From an uncultured Eubacteriales bacterium (lineage in GTDB: Bacteria; Bacillota; Clostridia; Christensenellales; Aristaeellaceae), in the NCBI GenBank assembly GCA_902790495.1, contig CADASK010000010.1, forward strand, positions 1 through 38,556: DNA of 38,556 nt, written 5' to 3'. Below, piece by piece: positions 24,354 through 34,378 of this stretch (within the stretch, counting starts at the first letter, position 1; each line of letters begins with the position of its first letter). The translations under genes and the position numbers were made by a program. The notes below the pieces were generated by a model, which saw only the letters and a program-made list of their open reading frames with translations, ran no database searches and was not told the origin of the DNA.

Positions 24354-24524
24354 TTACGCCTGAGCGGGAGCGCCCACGGGGCACACATCGGCGCAAGCGC
24401 CGCACTCGATGCAGGTATCGGGATTGATTTCATACTTGCCGTCACCTTCGGTGATAGCTTCCACGGGGCAGCCGGCAGCACAGGCGCCGCAGGCGATGCA
24501 GTCATTGCTGATCACATATGCCAT
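24354..24524 (-). CDS. Small 2[4Fe-4S] ferredoxin
   Basis: This 56-residue protein is a clostridial-type ferredoxin. Two cluster motifs are intact: CIACGACAAGCP at residues 9-20 and CIECGACADVCP at 38-49, both of the form CxxCxxCxxxCP. It starts MAYVISNDC and ends VGAPAQA, the usual length for the family. It carries low-potential electrons for anaerobic metabolism in the cytoplasm. GGAGG lies nine bases before the ATG. It is monocistronic with its own promoter and TTCG-loop terminator, so it is likely strongly expressed. The strict-anaerobe character of the host fits this gene. Confidence 0.96.
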   Translation of the reverse strand: MAYVISNDCIACGACAAGCPVEAITEGDGKYEINPDTCIECGACADVCPVGAPAQA

Positions 24525-24569
24525 GATTCTTGACCTCCTTCATCATCCAACGCTCTTGTTGGTGATTTG

Positions 24570-24599
24570 ATTATAGCATCCGCATACAGGGTTTTACAA
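24570..24599 (-). promoter_or_regulatory. Ferredoxin gene promoter
   Basis: On the minus strand TTGTAA (24599-24594) and TATAAT (24575-24570) have an 18-base spacer. A small CCAAC/GTTGG hairpin follows in the leader. Confidence 0.75.
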
Positions 24600-24663
24600 G
24601 GCTAATTTGATAGTCCGATATTTACCAATTCAGCGCTAACCCGCAGTTTCCCGCCGTGCGCCG

Positions 24664-27345
24664 TCACCGCCGGGCGGGAAACCACATGGTCTCGGCGACA
24701 GGCTCCGGGCTGTCCGCCTGGATCAGCGCGAGGATCCGCGCCTTGTCCTCCCCCTGGGCCGGCACCGGTCGGAAGTCGTTGAGGCTCTCCGCCGCCCGGC
24801 CGCTGGTGAGGATCGGAATCAGCGTCAGCGCGCATCCCCGATAGCCGCCCTCGTCAAAGCGCAGCCTGGCCTGGGCCAGCACCGCGTCGAAGGTCGTCAG
24901 CTCGATGGTGCCGCCGAACATCAGGTTGCCCAGGCTCCAGAGCACCAGGGTATCGCCCATCCGCTCCACGCCCTGCACCACGTGCGGGTGCGTGCCCACG
25001 AGGATATCCACCCCCGCGTCCACGGCGGACTGGGCCATCGCCAGCTGGGTCTCGTTGTGGTTCGGGCTGTACTCCACACCCCAGTGGCAGGAGTAGATCA
25101 CCACCTCGCAGCCCCTGGCGCGCAATCCCGCCACCTCCCGGGCGATGATGGCCGGATCCCGCAGGTACATGGTCTCCCGCACGCCGGCGAAGCCGATCCT
25201 GTGGCCGTCCTTCTCCCAGACATAGGTGAAGGTGTAGCCGCTGAAGGGGATGCCCGCGGCCTCCAGCGCCCGGCGCGTGTCGCGCTTGCCGGCGGCCTGG
25301 TAGTCGATGTAGTGGTTGTTGGCGATGTTTACCTGCTCCACGCTGCCCTCGGTGAGCACGGCCGTCCAGGAGGGCAGGCCGCGGAAGCGGTACATCTTGT
25401 CCTCGCGCTCGCCGTCGCGGCTGGCCTTCAGCACGCACTCGAGGTTCACGAAGGTCATGTCGTCCGCGGCGAAGATGTCCTTCAGCCCGGAGAAGGGATA
25501 GGCCATGCCGTTCTTCTCCAGGCAGGCCGGGAAGCCGTCCTCCCGCCGCCACCAGGTCTCGCGGGTGCCGATGGCCGCGTCCCCGCCGAAGGTCAGGGTC
25601 AGCTCCGTCTCCCCCGCGCCTAATGCCTTGGGCTGGGCCGCCGCCGGGAGCGGTTTTTCTTCCGCCTGCGGTTCCGTCTCCGGGGTCGCCGGGCGCGCGG
25701 TCGGGGCCGCCGCCTGCTCGTCCCAGAGATCAATCTGCAGCAGGTCGTCCACCGAGAGATCGTCGTAGCTTTCCCACTGGGTCAGCGCCGCGGTCGGGGC
25801 AGGCGTCGCCGTGGCCTGGGGCAGAACGGGCGCAGGCGTCGGCGTGACGGCGGCTGTCGGCGCGGGCGTCCCTTGCGTCTGCGCAGCCCCCGCGGGCCTT
25901 CCCGTCGGCACGGGCTGACCGGCCAGCACGGCGGCGGCCTCCACGGCCCGCTGCTCCGGGTCGTCCAGGATCATCACCCGCGTGTGGTAGGGCAGATGCG
26001 TCCACAGCCAATAGGCGCACAGACCCGTCGCCGGCTCCGTCTCCCGCTGCACGCGCACGCAGCCGTGGGAGCCCTTCTGGCCCAGCAGCGGCGTCTGGTC
26101 GGAGAAGTCGCTGCGGCCGTTCACCTTCTTGTAGCCCACCTGATGGATCAGGTTGCCGCCGTCGTAGCGAATCGGATAGTCGTAGTAGTACCCGCTGTCG
26201 GCAAAGCCCGCGATGCGCTCCACGGTCAGGAAGCTGCCCGCCGCGGTCTCCCGGATCAGCCGGTCCTTCGCCACCAGGCCCGTGGAGATGGGCACCTCCG
26301 CCGCCCGCACCCCGTCGATGAGCAGGGCCAGGGTCTGGGTGCGCTTGTCGATCAGCAGGCCGTAGGGGCCGTTGGGCGCCGCGGTTTTCAGATTTTTCAG
26401 CGGGACGTAGCCGGTCACCCGGTCGCCGCGCTCATGGTTCCAGGCGGTGACGTGGGCCCACTCGCCCGCGATGTCCAGCACCTCCAGGCACTGGCTCTGT
26501 CCGTGCAGGGTGCCCAGCTGCGCGCTGTCGGCGTCCGGCAGGGCGTAGACCTGCTGGTGGTTCGTGCTCTTGATGTCCACCACCACGGAGGGCCTGCGCA
26601 TCAGCGCCCAGATCTCCGCGTCCGATGCGCCGTCGGAGGGCAGGACGCTGCCGGTCGGCACGACAGACGCGGGAGCCTCCGAAGTCTCCGTCACGGTCAG
26701 GGGCACGGTGTGCGCCCAGTCGGGGTTGTCCGCCGCATAAAAGCGCAGGGTGTAGCGTCCCGGCGCGACCGGCGCGTTTTTGTTGCGCCCGTCCCACTTC
26801 CAGCGCACAGGCTCCGTGCTCTCCACGCTGCGCCTGCGGGTCAGGAGAACGGTCTGGGGGCTGGCCTCCGGGCGCACCTCCATCACCGCCGTGCCCTCGC
26901 GCACCATCGCCAGCTCCACAAACCAGTCCTCGCCGCCGGCGAGGGCCAGGGTTTCGCTGCTGGGCAGGGCGAAGAGCAGCGCCTGCCTGGCGCGGATGGC
27001 CTCGGTCTGGGCCGTGGCCGTCCAGGAGGCGCCGTCCGCCCCGCTCAGGGAGGCCGACCAGGTGTAGCCGCCCGTGGGCAGGCGCTCGCCCCGGTCGCTC
27101 AGGCCGTCCCAGGTCAGGCTGGTCGCCCCCGCGGGCACGTCGGCCTCGATGGTGCGGTAGGCGTTCAGGCTGTCGCGCAGGGTCAGGGTCAGCCTGCCCG
27201 CCGCCGGGGCCGTGACCACCAGGGCGTTGTCCTGGAAGCCGACGATCTTGTCCGGCGCGAGGGTCAGGCCCTCCGCCGGCGCGGCGGTCAGGCAGAGCGT
27301 CATGAGCGCGGCGAGGATGAGCGCCCTCAGCAGGCGTCGGAGCAT
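24664..27345 (-). CDS. Fusion of YkuD L,D-transpeptidase and CapA-type domain
   Basis: This 893-residue exported protein has a signal peptide (MLRRLLRALILAALMTLCLT). It then has Ig-like or FlgD-like strands at about 30-225, an SH3-like segment at about 255-325, and a YkuD L,D-transpeptidase domain at about 328-465 with the catalytic histidine/cysteine motif QKGSHGCVRV. A Pro/Thr/Ala-rich linker covers about 480-590. Residues of about 590-840 are a CapA/PgsA-type domain (LTFGGDAAIGTR, FVNLECVL, NIANNHYIDYQ, IYSCHWGVEY, VGTHPHVVQG, WSLGNLMFGG). YkuD enzymes form 3-3 cross-links or attach proteins to peptidoglycan; CapA domains resemble metallophosphatases linked to polymer synthesis. The ATG at 27345 follows GGGAGGG. 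A wall-polymer role is inferred. Confidence 0.9.
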   Translation of the reverse strand: MLRRLLRALILAALMTLCLTAAPAEGLTLAPDKIVGFQDNALVVTAPAAGRLTLTLRDSLNAYRTIEADVPAGATSLTWDGLSDRGERLPTGGYTWSASLSGADGASWTATAQTEAIRARQALLFALPSSETLALAGGEDWFVELAMVREGTAVMEVRPEASPQTVLLTRRRSVESTEPVRWKWDGRNKNAPVAPGRYTLRFYAADNPDWAHTVPLTVTETSEAPASVVPTGSVLPSDGASDAEIWALMRRPSVVVDIKSTNHQQVYALPDADSAQLGTLHGQSQCLEVLDIAGEWAHVTAWNHERGDRVTGYVPLKNLKTAAPNGPYGLLIDKRTQTLALLIDGVRAAEVPISTGLVAKDRLIRETAAGSFLTVERIAGFADSGYYYDYPIRYDGGNLIHQVGYKKVNGRSDFSDQTPLLGQKGSHGCVRVQRETEPATGLCAYWLWTHLPYHTRVMILDDPEQRAVEAAAVLAGQPVPTGRPAGAAQTQGTPAPTAAVTPTPAPVLPQATATPAPTAALTQWESYDDLSVDDLLQIDLWDEQAAAPTARPATPETEPQAEEKPLPAAAQPKALGAGETELTLTFGGDAAIGTRETWWRREDGFPACLEKNGMAYPFSGLKDIFAADDMTFVNLECVLKASRDGEREDKMYRFRGLPSWTAVLTEGSVEQVNIANNHYIDYQAAGKRDTRRALEAAGIPFSGYTFTYVWEKDGHRIGFAGVRETMYLRDPAIIAREVAGLRARGCEVVIYSCHWGVEYSPNHNETQLAMAQSAVDAGVDILVGTHPHVVQGVERMGDTLVLWSLGNLMFGGTIELTTFDAVLAQARLRFDEGGYRGCALTLIPILTSGRAAESLNDFRPVPAQGEDKARILALIQADSPEPVAETMWFPARR

Positions 27346-27390
27346 AGCTTTCCCTCCCATGTCATCATATCAAAGCAAGAAATAGAGAAT

Positions 27391-27451
27391 GCGGCGGGCG
27401 AAGGGGTGCCGGGGGCTTTGCGATCGCCCTTTGGAAACCTTCGCCCGCCGC
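27391..27451 (+). repeat. Family-1 structured repeat, copy D
   Basis: GCGGCGGGCGAAGG (27391-27404) and CCTTCGCCCGCCGC (to 27451) are a perfect 14-bp inverted repeat enclosing GGGGGCTTTGCGATCGCCC. It lies between pheT and the transpeptidase gene, both on the minus strand. Confidence 0.85.
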
Positions 27452-27486
27452 TTTTCAGTTCAACAGGATGTTGGCATCAAGTTTGT

Positions 27487-29880
27487 TTACCCGCGGATGG
27501 CCGCGCCATACTTCTCCCCGGCGACCTTCAGGATCTTGTTCATCGCGCGGGTGATCTCCTCCTCGGTCAGGGTGTGATCCGCGCCGCGCAGCGTGAAGGA
27601 GAAGGCCACGCTCTTGCGGTCCAGGCCCAGCACGGGGCTGCGGAACACATCGAACATGCGCGCGTCCTCCAGGATGGCGCCCGCCGCCTCGGCCATGTCG
27701 TGCAGCATCGGGCCCACCTGGGTGCTCTCGGCCATCACCAGGGACAGGTCGCGGGTCACCGCCGGATAGCGCGGCATCGGCTTCACCACGCCCATGGGCG
27801 CGGCCAGCTTTGCCAGCGCCACCAGGCTCATCTCGGCCACCCAGGCGCGGCCGGGCATGTCGAAGCCCTCACGCACATCCGGGTGTACCTCGCCGATGAC
27901 GCACACCACCTCGTCCCCGCAGCGCAGCTCCGCGCGGCGGCCGGGATGCAGGTAGGGCTCGCTGCCCACGTAGGGCACGGTGGCGACACCCAGCTGATTC
28001 AGCAGACGCTCGCACACGGCGCGCAGGGAGAAGAAGTCCTCCTCCTTGCCGTAGGCGCCCAGCGTCAGCACGCGGTGCTCCTCGGGCAGACCCTCGGCGG
28101 TGCGGTGGGCCGGATCGTACACGGTGGACATTTCATACAGCCGCGCGCGCTCGTTGCCGTGGTTCATGTTCAGGGCCAGGGTCTTGAGCATGTCGGGCAT
28201 CAGGGTGGTGCGCATCACGGAAGTGTCCTCGCCCAGCGGGTTGCGGATGGCCAGCATATCCCGGCGCGGGTCATCCTCCGCCAGGTGCAGCCGGTCCACC
28301 GTGCGCGGGCTGACGAAGGAATAGTTCATGATCTCATAGAAGCCCAGGCCGGTCAGCACGCGGGCGATCCGGTCGCGCAGGCGCATCTCCTCGGAGCGGC
28401 CGCCCGCCGTGGTCTCGCCGCGCAGGCGGGTGGACGGGATCTTGTCGTAGCCGTAGACGCGCAGGGCCTCCTCGCTCAGGTCAGCGGGGCCCTCCACATC
28501 CTGGCGGAAGTCGGGCACGGCGGCGGTGATGGTGTCGCCGTCGCGCGTCACACCGAAGTGCAGCCGCCGCAGGATCTCCACCACGGTCTCCGGGGGAATC
28601 TCCACGCCGGTGCGGCGGGTGATCTTCTCCAGGGAGGCCGTCACGGTCTGCTCCTGCGCGGGGTTCGGGTAGAGGTCGATCACGCCGCTGACCACGTCGC
28701 CCGCGTCCAGCTCGTTGATCATCTGGCAGGCGCGCTCGATGGCCTCCATGGCGGTGCGCACGGACACGCCCTTCTCGAAGCGGCCGGAGGACTCGGTGCG
28801 GATGCCCAGGGCGCGGCTGGTCAGGCGGGTCGAGGCCTGATCGAACACCGCGCACTCGAACATGACCGTCTTCGTGCTCTCGGTGATCTCGCTCTCCTCG
28901 CCGCCCATGACGCCCGCCACGCAGGAGGGCTTTACCGCGTCGCAGATGGCCAGCTGGCCGGGCTGCATCGGGTGCTGCTTGCCATCCAGGGTGGTGATGT
29001 GCTCACCCTCCACCGTGCGGCGCACGATGATCTTGTGGCCCTCCACCTTGTCCAGGTCGAAGGCGTGCATCGGGTGGCCGGTCTCCAGCATCACGAAATT
29101 GGTGATGTCCACCACATTGTTGATGGAGCGCATGCCGGCCCCGTAGAGGTACTCCCGCAGCCACTTCGGGCTCGGCCCGACGCGCACGTCCTTAATCACC
29201 CGGGCGATGTAGCGCGGGCACAGGTCGGGATCCTTCACCTCGATGGAGACATAGTCGTGGATGTCGCCGCCAGCCTCCTTCACGTGGATCTCCGGCTTGT
29301 GGAACTCGGTGCCGCAGGCCACGGCGGTCTCGCGGGCGATGCCCCACACGCTCAGGCAGTCCGGCCGGTTGGCCAGCACCTCGAAGTCCATCACCGTGTC
29401 GTCCAGGCCCAGGATCGGGCGCACGTCCGCGCCGAGGGGATAGTCCTCCTGGAACACCAGGATGCCCGCCGCGCCCACGGAGGGGTACAGCTCCACCGGC
29501 ACGCCCAGCTCCTCGCCGGAGCAGATCATGCCCTCGCTGACCTCACCGCGCAGCTTGCCCTTCTTGATGGTGACGCCGCCGGGCAGCTTCGCGCCGACCT
29601 TCGCCACGGGCACCAGCTGGCCCGCCGCCACGTTGGGCGCGCCGCACACCACGTGCAGGGGCTCGGCCTCGCCCACGTCCACCGTGGTCACGTGCAGGTG
29701 GTCGCTGTTGGGATGGGGCTCGCAGGTGAGTACACGGCCCACCACGACGCCCTCCACCTCGGCGCCCAAGTATTCATAGCCCTCCACACCGTCGCCGATC
29801 ATGATCATCTTGTCCTGATAGGCGGCGGCGTCCATGGGAATCTCAGCGTAATCGCGGATCCATCTCATTGGGATTTTCAT
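27487..29880 (-). CDS. pheT: Phenylalanyl-tRNA synthetase beta subunit
   Basis: This 797-residue subunit pairs with PheS to charge tRNA-Phe. The N-terminal region (MKIPMRWIRDYAEIP) leads into an EMAP/OB tRNA-binding domain at about 40-150 (VVVGRVLTCEPHPNSDHLHV). The B3/B4 editing domain (about 200-390), B5 domain (about 405-475), a catalytic-like core, and the C-terminal FDX-ACB anticodon-binding domain (about 705-797, FDVFRSPVLGLDRKSVAFSF) follow in standard order. The ATG at 29880 has GGGGAGG upstream; the earlier frame overlaps pheS. It lies 19 bases after the pheS stop and is under the same T-box. Confidence 0.98.
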   Translation of the reverse strand: MKIPMRWIRDYAEIPMDAAAYQDKMIMIGDGVEGYEYLGAEVEGVVVGRVLTCEPHPNSDHLHVTTVDVGEAEPLHVVCGAPNVAAGQLVPVAKVGAKLPGGVTIKKGKLRGEVSEGMICSGEELGVPVELYPSVGAAGILVFQEDYPLGADVRPILGLDDTVMDFEVLANRPDCLSVWGIARETAVACGTEFHKPEIHVKEAGGDIHDYVSIEVKDPDLCPRYIARVIKDVRVGPSPKWLREYLYGAGMRSINNVVDITNFVMLETGHPMHAFDLDKVEGHKIIVRRTVEGEHITTLDGKQHPMQPGQLAICDAVKPSCVAGVMGGEESEITESTKTVMFECAVFDQASTRLTSRALGIRTESSGRFEKGVSVRTAMEAIERACQMINELDAGDVVSGVIDLYPNPAQEQTVTASLEKITRRTGVEIPPETVVEILRRLHFGVTRDGDTITAAVPDFRQDVEGPADLSEEALRVYGYDKIPSTRLRGETTAGGRSEEMRLRDRIARVLTGLGFYEIMNYSFVSPRTVDRLHLAEDDPRRDMLAIRNPLGEDTSVMRTTLMPDMLKTLALNMNHGNERARLYEMSTVYDPAHRTAEGLPEEHRVLTLGAYGKEEDFFSLRAVCERLLNQLGVATVPYVGSEPYLHPGRRAELRCGDEVVCVIGEVHPDVREGFDMPGRAWVAEMSLVALAKLAAPMGVVKPMPRYPAVTRDLSLVMAESTQVGPMLHDMAEAAGAILEDARMFDVFRSPVLGLDRKSVAFSFTLRGADHTLTEEEITRAMNKILKVAGEKYGAAIRG

Positions 29881-29899
29881 CGTCTTCGTCCTCCCCTTC

Positions 29900-30928
29900 T
29901 CACCTGAACTGACCCAGGAAGCGCACGTCGCCCTCATACATCAGGCGCATATCCGGGATGCCGTAGCGCTGCATGGCGATGCGCTCCAGGCCGATGCCAA
30001 AGGCAAAGCCGGAGTAGACGCTGGAATCGATGCCGCACATCTCCAGCACCTTCGGGTTGACCATGCCGCCGCCCAGCACCTCGATCCAGCCGGTGCCCTT
30101 GCACACGCGGCAGCCCTTGCCGTGGCAGGCCGCGCAGGTCAGGTCCACCTCGGTGGACGGCTCGGTGAAGGGGAAGAAGCTCGGGCGGAAGCGCGTGGTG
30201 ATGCCCTTGCCGTAGACGTACTCCGCGAAGGCGTTCAGCGTGCCGCGCAGGTCGGCCATCGTCACGTCCTTGTCGATGACCAGGCCCTCCATCTGGTGGA
30301 AGACCGGGCTGTGGGTGGCGTCCACCTCATCCGCGCGGAACACGCGGCCCGGGCAGATGACGCGGATGGGCGGCTTGCGGGTCAGCATGGTGCGGGCCTG
30401 CATGGGGCTGGTGTGGGTGCGCAGCACGATGTTGTCATCCACATAGAAGGTATCCTGGGCGTCGCGGGCCGGATGGTTCTTGGGGATGTTCATCAGCTCG
30501 AAGTTGTAGTGATCCAGCTCGACCTCCGGGCCCTCCACCACCTCGAAGCCCATGCCGGTGAAGCAGTCGATCATCTCGTTCATGACCAGGGTCACGGGGT
30601 GCTCGCTGCCGATGGCCGGCATGGTGACCGGCTCGGTCACGTCGATGGTCTCGCGCTTGAGGGCCTCCTTGCGCGCCATCTCCTTGAGGGTCTGGGCGCG
30701 CTCCTCCAGCAGGGCGGTGATGCGCTCCCGCTCCTCGTTGATCAGCGCGCCGGCAGCGGGCCGCTCCTCGGGGGACAGCTGGCCCATGGAGCGCAGCAGG
30801 GCGGTGAGGTCGCCCTTCTTGCCCAGCACCTTCACGCGCAGGGCTTCGAGGCTCTTCATCTCATCGGTGCCCGCGAGTTCGCGAAGCATCGCCTCATGGA
30901 TCTCGGCGATTCTCTCCTTCATTCCCAT
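29900..30928 (-). CDS. pheS: Phenylalanyl-tRNA synthetase alpha subunit
   Basis: This 342-residue class II synthetase subunit has an N-terminal coiled coil (residues 1-85), motif 1 region (PAIGSEHPVTLVMNEMIDCF), motif 2 (VICPGRVFRADEVDATHSPV, FHQMEGLV) and motif 3 (GIGLERIAMQRYGIPDMR). A Cys cluster (CAACHGKGCRVCKGTGW) matches the zinc-like insert seen in many bacterial PheS proteins. Two starts are close, at 30928 and 30922; AAAGGATG lies upstream at looser than usual spacing. The T-box leader at 31129-31400 controls it. Confidence 0.98.
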   Translation of the reverse strand: MGMKERIAEIHEAMLRELAGTDEMKSLEALRVKVLGKKGDLTALLRSMGQLSPEERPAAGALINEERERITALLEERAQTLKEMARKEALKRETIDVTEPVTMPAIGSEHPVTLVMNEMIDCFTGMGFEVVEGPEVELDHYNFELMNIPKNHPARDAQDTFYVDDNIVLRTHTSPMQARTMLTRKPPIRVICPGRVFRADEVDATHSPVFHQMEGLVIDKDVTMADLRGTLNAFAEYVYGKGITTRFRPSFFPFTEPSTEVDLTCAACHGKGCRVCKGTGWIEVLGGGMVNPKVLEMCGIDSSVYSGFAFGIGLERIAMQRYGIPDMRLMYEGDVRFLGQFR

Positions 30929-30985
30929 GGCGAAATATCATCCTTTCTGTTTTGCTTTTCTCGTTGCAACGTATGCTGCGGCAGC

Positions 30986-31050
30986 GCAGGGGTTCCGCGC
31001 CTGCAGGCGCGGGCAAGGGGCTTTGCGATCGCCCTTTGCAAACCTTCGCC
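30986..31050 (+). repeat. Family-1 structured repeat, copy E
   Basis: GGGGTTCCGCGCCTGC, AGGCGCGGG, GGGGCTTTGCGATCGCCC and TTTGCAAACCTTCGCC match the other short copies. It lies in the transcribed leader between the T-box terminator and pheS, reversed relative to transcription. Confidence 0.9.
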
Positions 31051-31128
31051 TTCATTAGCAGTGCCGTTGAGCATATCGCATTTGGGCTGAGAAAAGCATG
31101 ATACGAGTGCGCCAGGCTTTACGGCACA

Positions 31129-31400
31129 GAAAAAGCCTGTGCCCCTCAAGGGACGCAGGCCTGAATCCGCGTGGTACCACCCTTGTTCCGCACAGCGCCG
31201 CCGCCTTCGCGGCCGGGCGCGATGCGCTCGCTGCCTGTATCGGGGCCGAACCGCCGCAGCCTACGCAAAAGCACGCTTTCTTCAGCCGCGGAGCTCAGGA
31301 GGGAACACCCGCCGCCGTCCGCCGGAACGCTCTCACCCATCCGTTCCTCTCTGTGGCGAACCCTCTGTAGCAGGCTTGTCTCCGTCATCGCCTTACGCAC
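31129..31400 (-). promoter_or_regulatory. T-box riboswitch for pheST (specifier UUC)
   Basis: The T-box core AGGGTGGTACCACGCGG is at 31183-31167, followed by a terminator stem (31160-31135) and five U residues. Upstream lie the stem-I elements: GGTGAGAGCG, and a specifier region GTGTTCCCTCCTGAGC in which UUC (31305-31303) matches a Phe codon. Uncharged tRNA-Phe binding is expected to favour the antiterminator and expression of pheS-pheT. The element starts just after the promoter at 31404-31432. Confidence 0.93.
31130..31160 (-). terminator. T-box-controlled terminator
   Basis: GCCTGCGTCCC and GGGGCACAGGC pair around TTGA and are followed by TTTTT (31134-31130). The 5' arm lies directly after the T-box sequence, as expected for the competing antiterminator. 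Confidence 0.85.
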
Positions 31401-31403
31401 GCG

Positions 31404-31432
31404 ATTATAGCACGTTTTGCGGGGGGACGCAA
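31404..31432 (-). promoter_or_regulatory. pheST leader promoter
   Basis: On the minus strand TTGCGT (31432-31427) and TATAAT (31409-31404) have a 17-base spacer. Confidence 0.8.
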
Positions 31433-31458
31433 GGTGGAATTCGCACAAAGAGCGCTCT

Positions 31459-31512
31459 CAGCCTTCCCCTTTGGGGAAGGTGGCAGCCCACCTGCGGGCT
31501 GACGGATGAGGT

Positions 31513-31513
<1 letters not shown>
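31459..31513 (-). repeat. Family-2 double-hairpin repeat, copy I
   Basis: On the minus strand CCTCATCCGTCA, an AGCCCGC/GTGGGCT-type hairpin, CCACCTTCCCC and CCTTCCCC/GGGGAAGG repeat the pattern of the other two copies. The repeat begins directly at the stop codon of the arabinofuranosidase gene. Confidence 0.85.
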
Positions 31514-33090
<1,577 letters not shown>

Positions 33091-33123
33091 TCATTCTATG
33101 GAAATCTGCGAAGGGTTTTCTCC

Positions 33124-34170
33124 TCAGACAACATCCCTCGCCTGAATCGTGTGAAAGCTCGCGGCCCGTCCCAGGCGGTTCATCACCGCCAGGCCGATGC
33201 CCTCCGGCGCCACCACCTCCGAGAAGATGACGTCCATCCCCTCGGTGTCCAGCCGGCGCAGTGTGTCGAAGAGGCGGTGCGCCACCTCCTCCGGCTCGCT
33301 CCGGCTGCCGATGTCGTGGGGGCGCCACTTCGCCAGCGCCGCCGTGTGCTCGCTGAAGCACATGACGCAGGCGCGGTGGCCGTTTGCCTCTGCCTGGGCG
33401 CAGAGCAGGCCCAGGGCCCGCACCACGTCGGCCTCGTCGCCCTCCACCAGGGTCACCTGGCCGTCCGGGGAGTAATGGCGGTAGCGCATGCCCGGCGAGA
33501 GGGCCTTCTCCCCCGCCTGCAGCGGCCTGAGCACGCTGCCCGCCACCTCCACGCGGCCCAGCACCTGCTCGAGCATCGCCTGGGTCACGCCGCCGGGCCG
33601 CAGGATGGTTGGCGTCCCGTGGGTCACGTCGATCACCGTGGATTCCAGCCCCACGTCGCAGGGGCCGCCGTCCAGGATCAGCGGGATGCGCCCGTCCATG
33701 TCCACCCGCACATGCTCGGCGGTGGTGGGGCTGGGCTTCCCGGAGCGGTTGGCCGAGGGCGCGGCGATGGGCAGCCCGCAGGCGCGGAGCATCGCCCGGG
33801 CCACGGGGTGCGAGGGCATCCGGATGGCCACGGTATCCAGCCCCGCGGTCACCACGTCCGGCACGCGGGAGGTGCGCGGCATCAGGATGGTCAGCGGGCC
33901 GGGCCAGAAGGCGTCCATCAGCGCGGGCGCGGCGTCCGGGATCTCCACCAGGCCCTCCAGCTGGGCGCGGTCCCAGATGTGGGCGATGAGCGGGTTGTCC
34001 GCCGGACGGCCCTTCGCCGCGAAGATGGCCTTCACGGCCTCCGCGTCCAGGGCGTTGGCGCCCAGGCCGTACACGGTCTCCGTCGGGAAGGCCACCAGCT
34101 GGCCCTCGCGCAGGAGCCTCGCGGCCAGGGCGAGGGATTCTTCGTTTGCGGGAAGTACCTGTGTCTGCAT
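33124..34170 (-). CDS. tsaC: Threonylcarbamoyl-AMP synthase, Sua5 (long) type
   Basis: This 348-residue protein makes threonylcarbamoyl-AMP for the t6A37 modification of ANN-decoding tRNAs. The YrdC domain at about 10-200 has GQLVAFPTETVYGLGANALD, KGRPADNPLI, FWPGPLTIL and PSANRSGKPSPT. A linker (GMRYRHYSPDGQV) leads to the Sua5 domain at about 240-348, so this is the longer YwlC/Sua5 form rather than short TsaC. It lies downstream of prfA on the same strand, as in many Bacillota, but without prmC between them. A long family-1 repeat fills the gap. The ribosome site is weak (AGAAAGAAG). Confidence 0.95.
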   Translation of the reverse strand: MQTQVLPANEESLALAARLLREGQLVAFPTETVYGLGANALDAEAVKAIFAAKGRPADNPLIAHIWDRAQLEGLVEIPDAAPALMDAFWPGPLTILMPRTSRVPDVVTAGLDTVAIRMPSHPVARAMLRACGLPIAAPSANRSGKPSPTTAEHVRVDMDGRIPLILDGGPCDVGLESTVIDVTHGTPTILRPGGVTQAMLEQVLGRVEVAGSVLRPLQAGEKALSPGMRYRHYSPDGQVTLVEGDEADVVRALGLLCAQAEANGHRACVMCFSEHTAALAKWRPHDIGSRSEPEEVAHRLFDTLRRLDTEGMDVIFSEVVAPEGIGLAVMNRLGRAASFHTIQARDVV

Positions 34171-34230
34171 GAAGCTACGTTCTTCTTTCTATGCTCTCAA
34201 TGCGGTGTGATGTTGTAACCTATTCTGCAC

Positions 34231-34357
34231 AAAGATTTTCGGCCTGCGGGCCGACCCGGGGGCTTTGCGATCGGTCCGGGGCTGCCGCCCGCTCTCCGCT
34301 GAAAACTCCATAAGATGGAGTTTTCCGGGCGCTACGAGCCCCCGGGACCCCTTCGCT
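34231..34357 (+). repeat. Family-1 structured repeat, long form, copy F
   Basis: GGGGGCTTTGCGATCGGTCC is followed by GGGGCTGCCGCCCGCTC, a perfect GAAAACTCCAT/ATGGAGTTTTC hairpin (34300-34324) and TTTTCCGGGCGCTACGAG, near-identical to 16008-16144. It lies between prfA and the Sua5-type gene, reversed relative to transcription. Confidence 0.9.
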
Positions 34358-34378
34358 GTATGCATTTCAGCCTATTTG

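Noticed and set aside
25873-29907. A 1344-codon plus-strand frame over pheT and the transpeptidase gene
   Set aside because: It is antisense to two clearly recognised genes with full domain sets, and its translation is His/Gly/Gln/Arg-rich nonsense.
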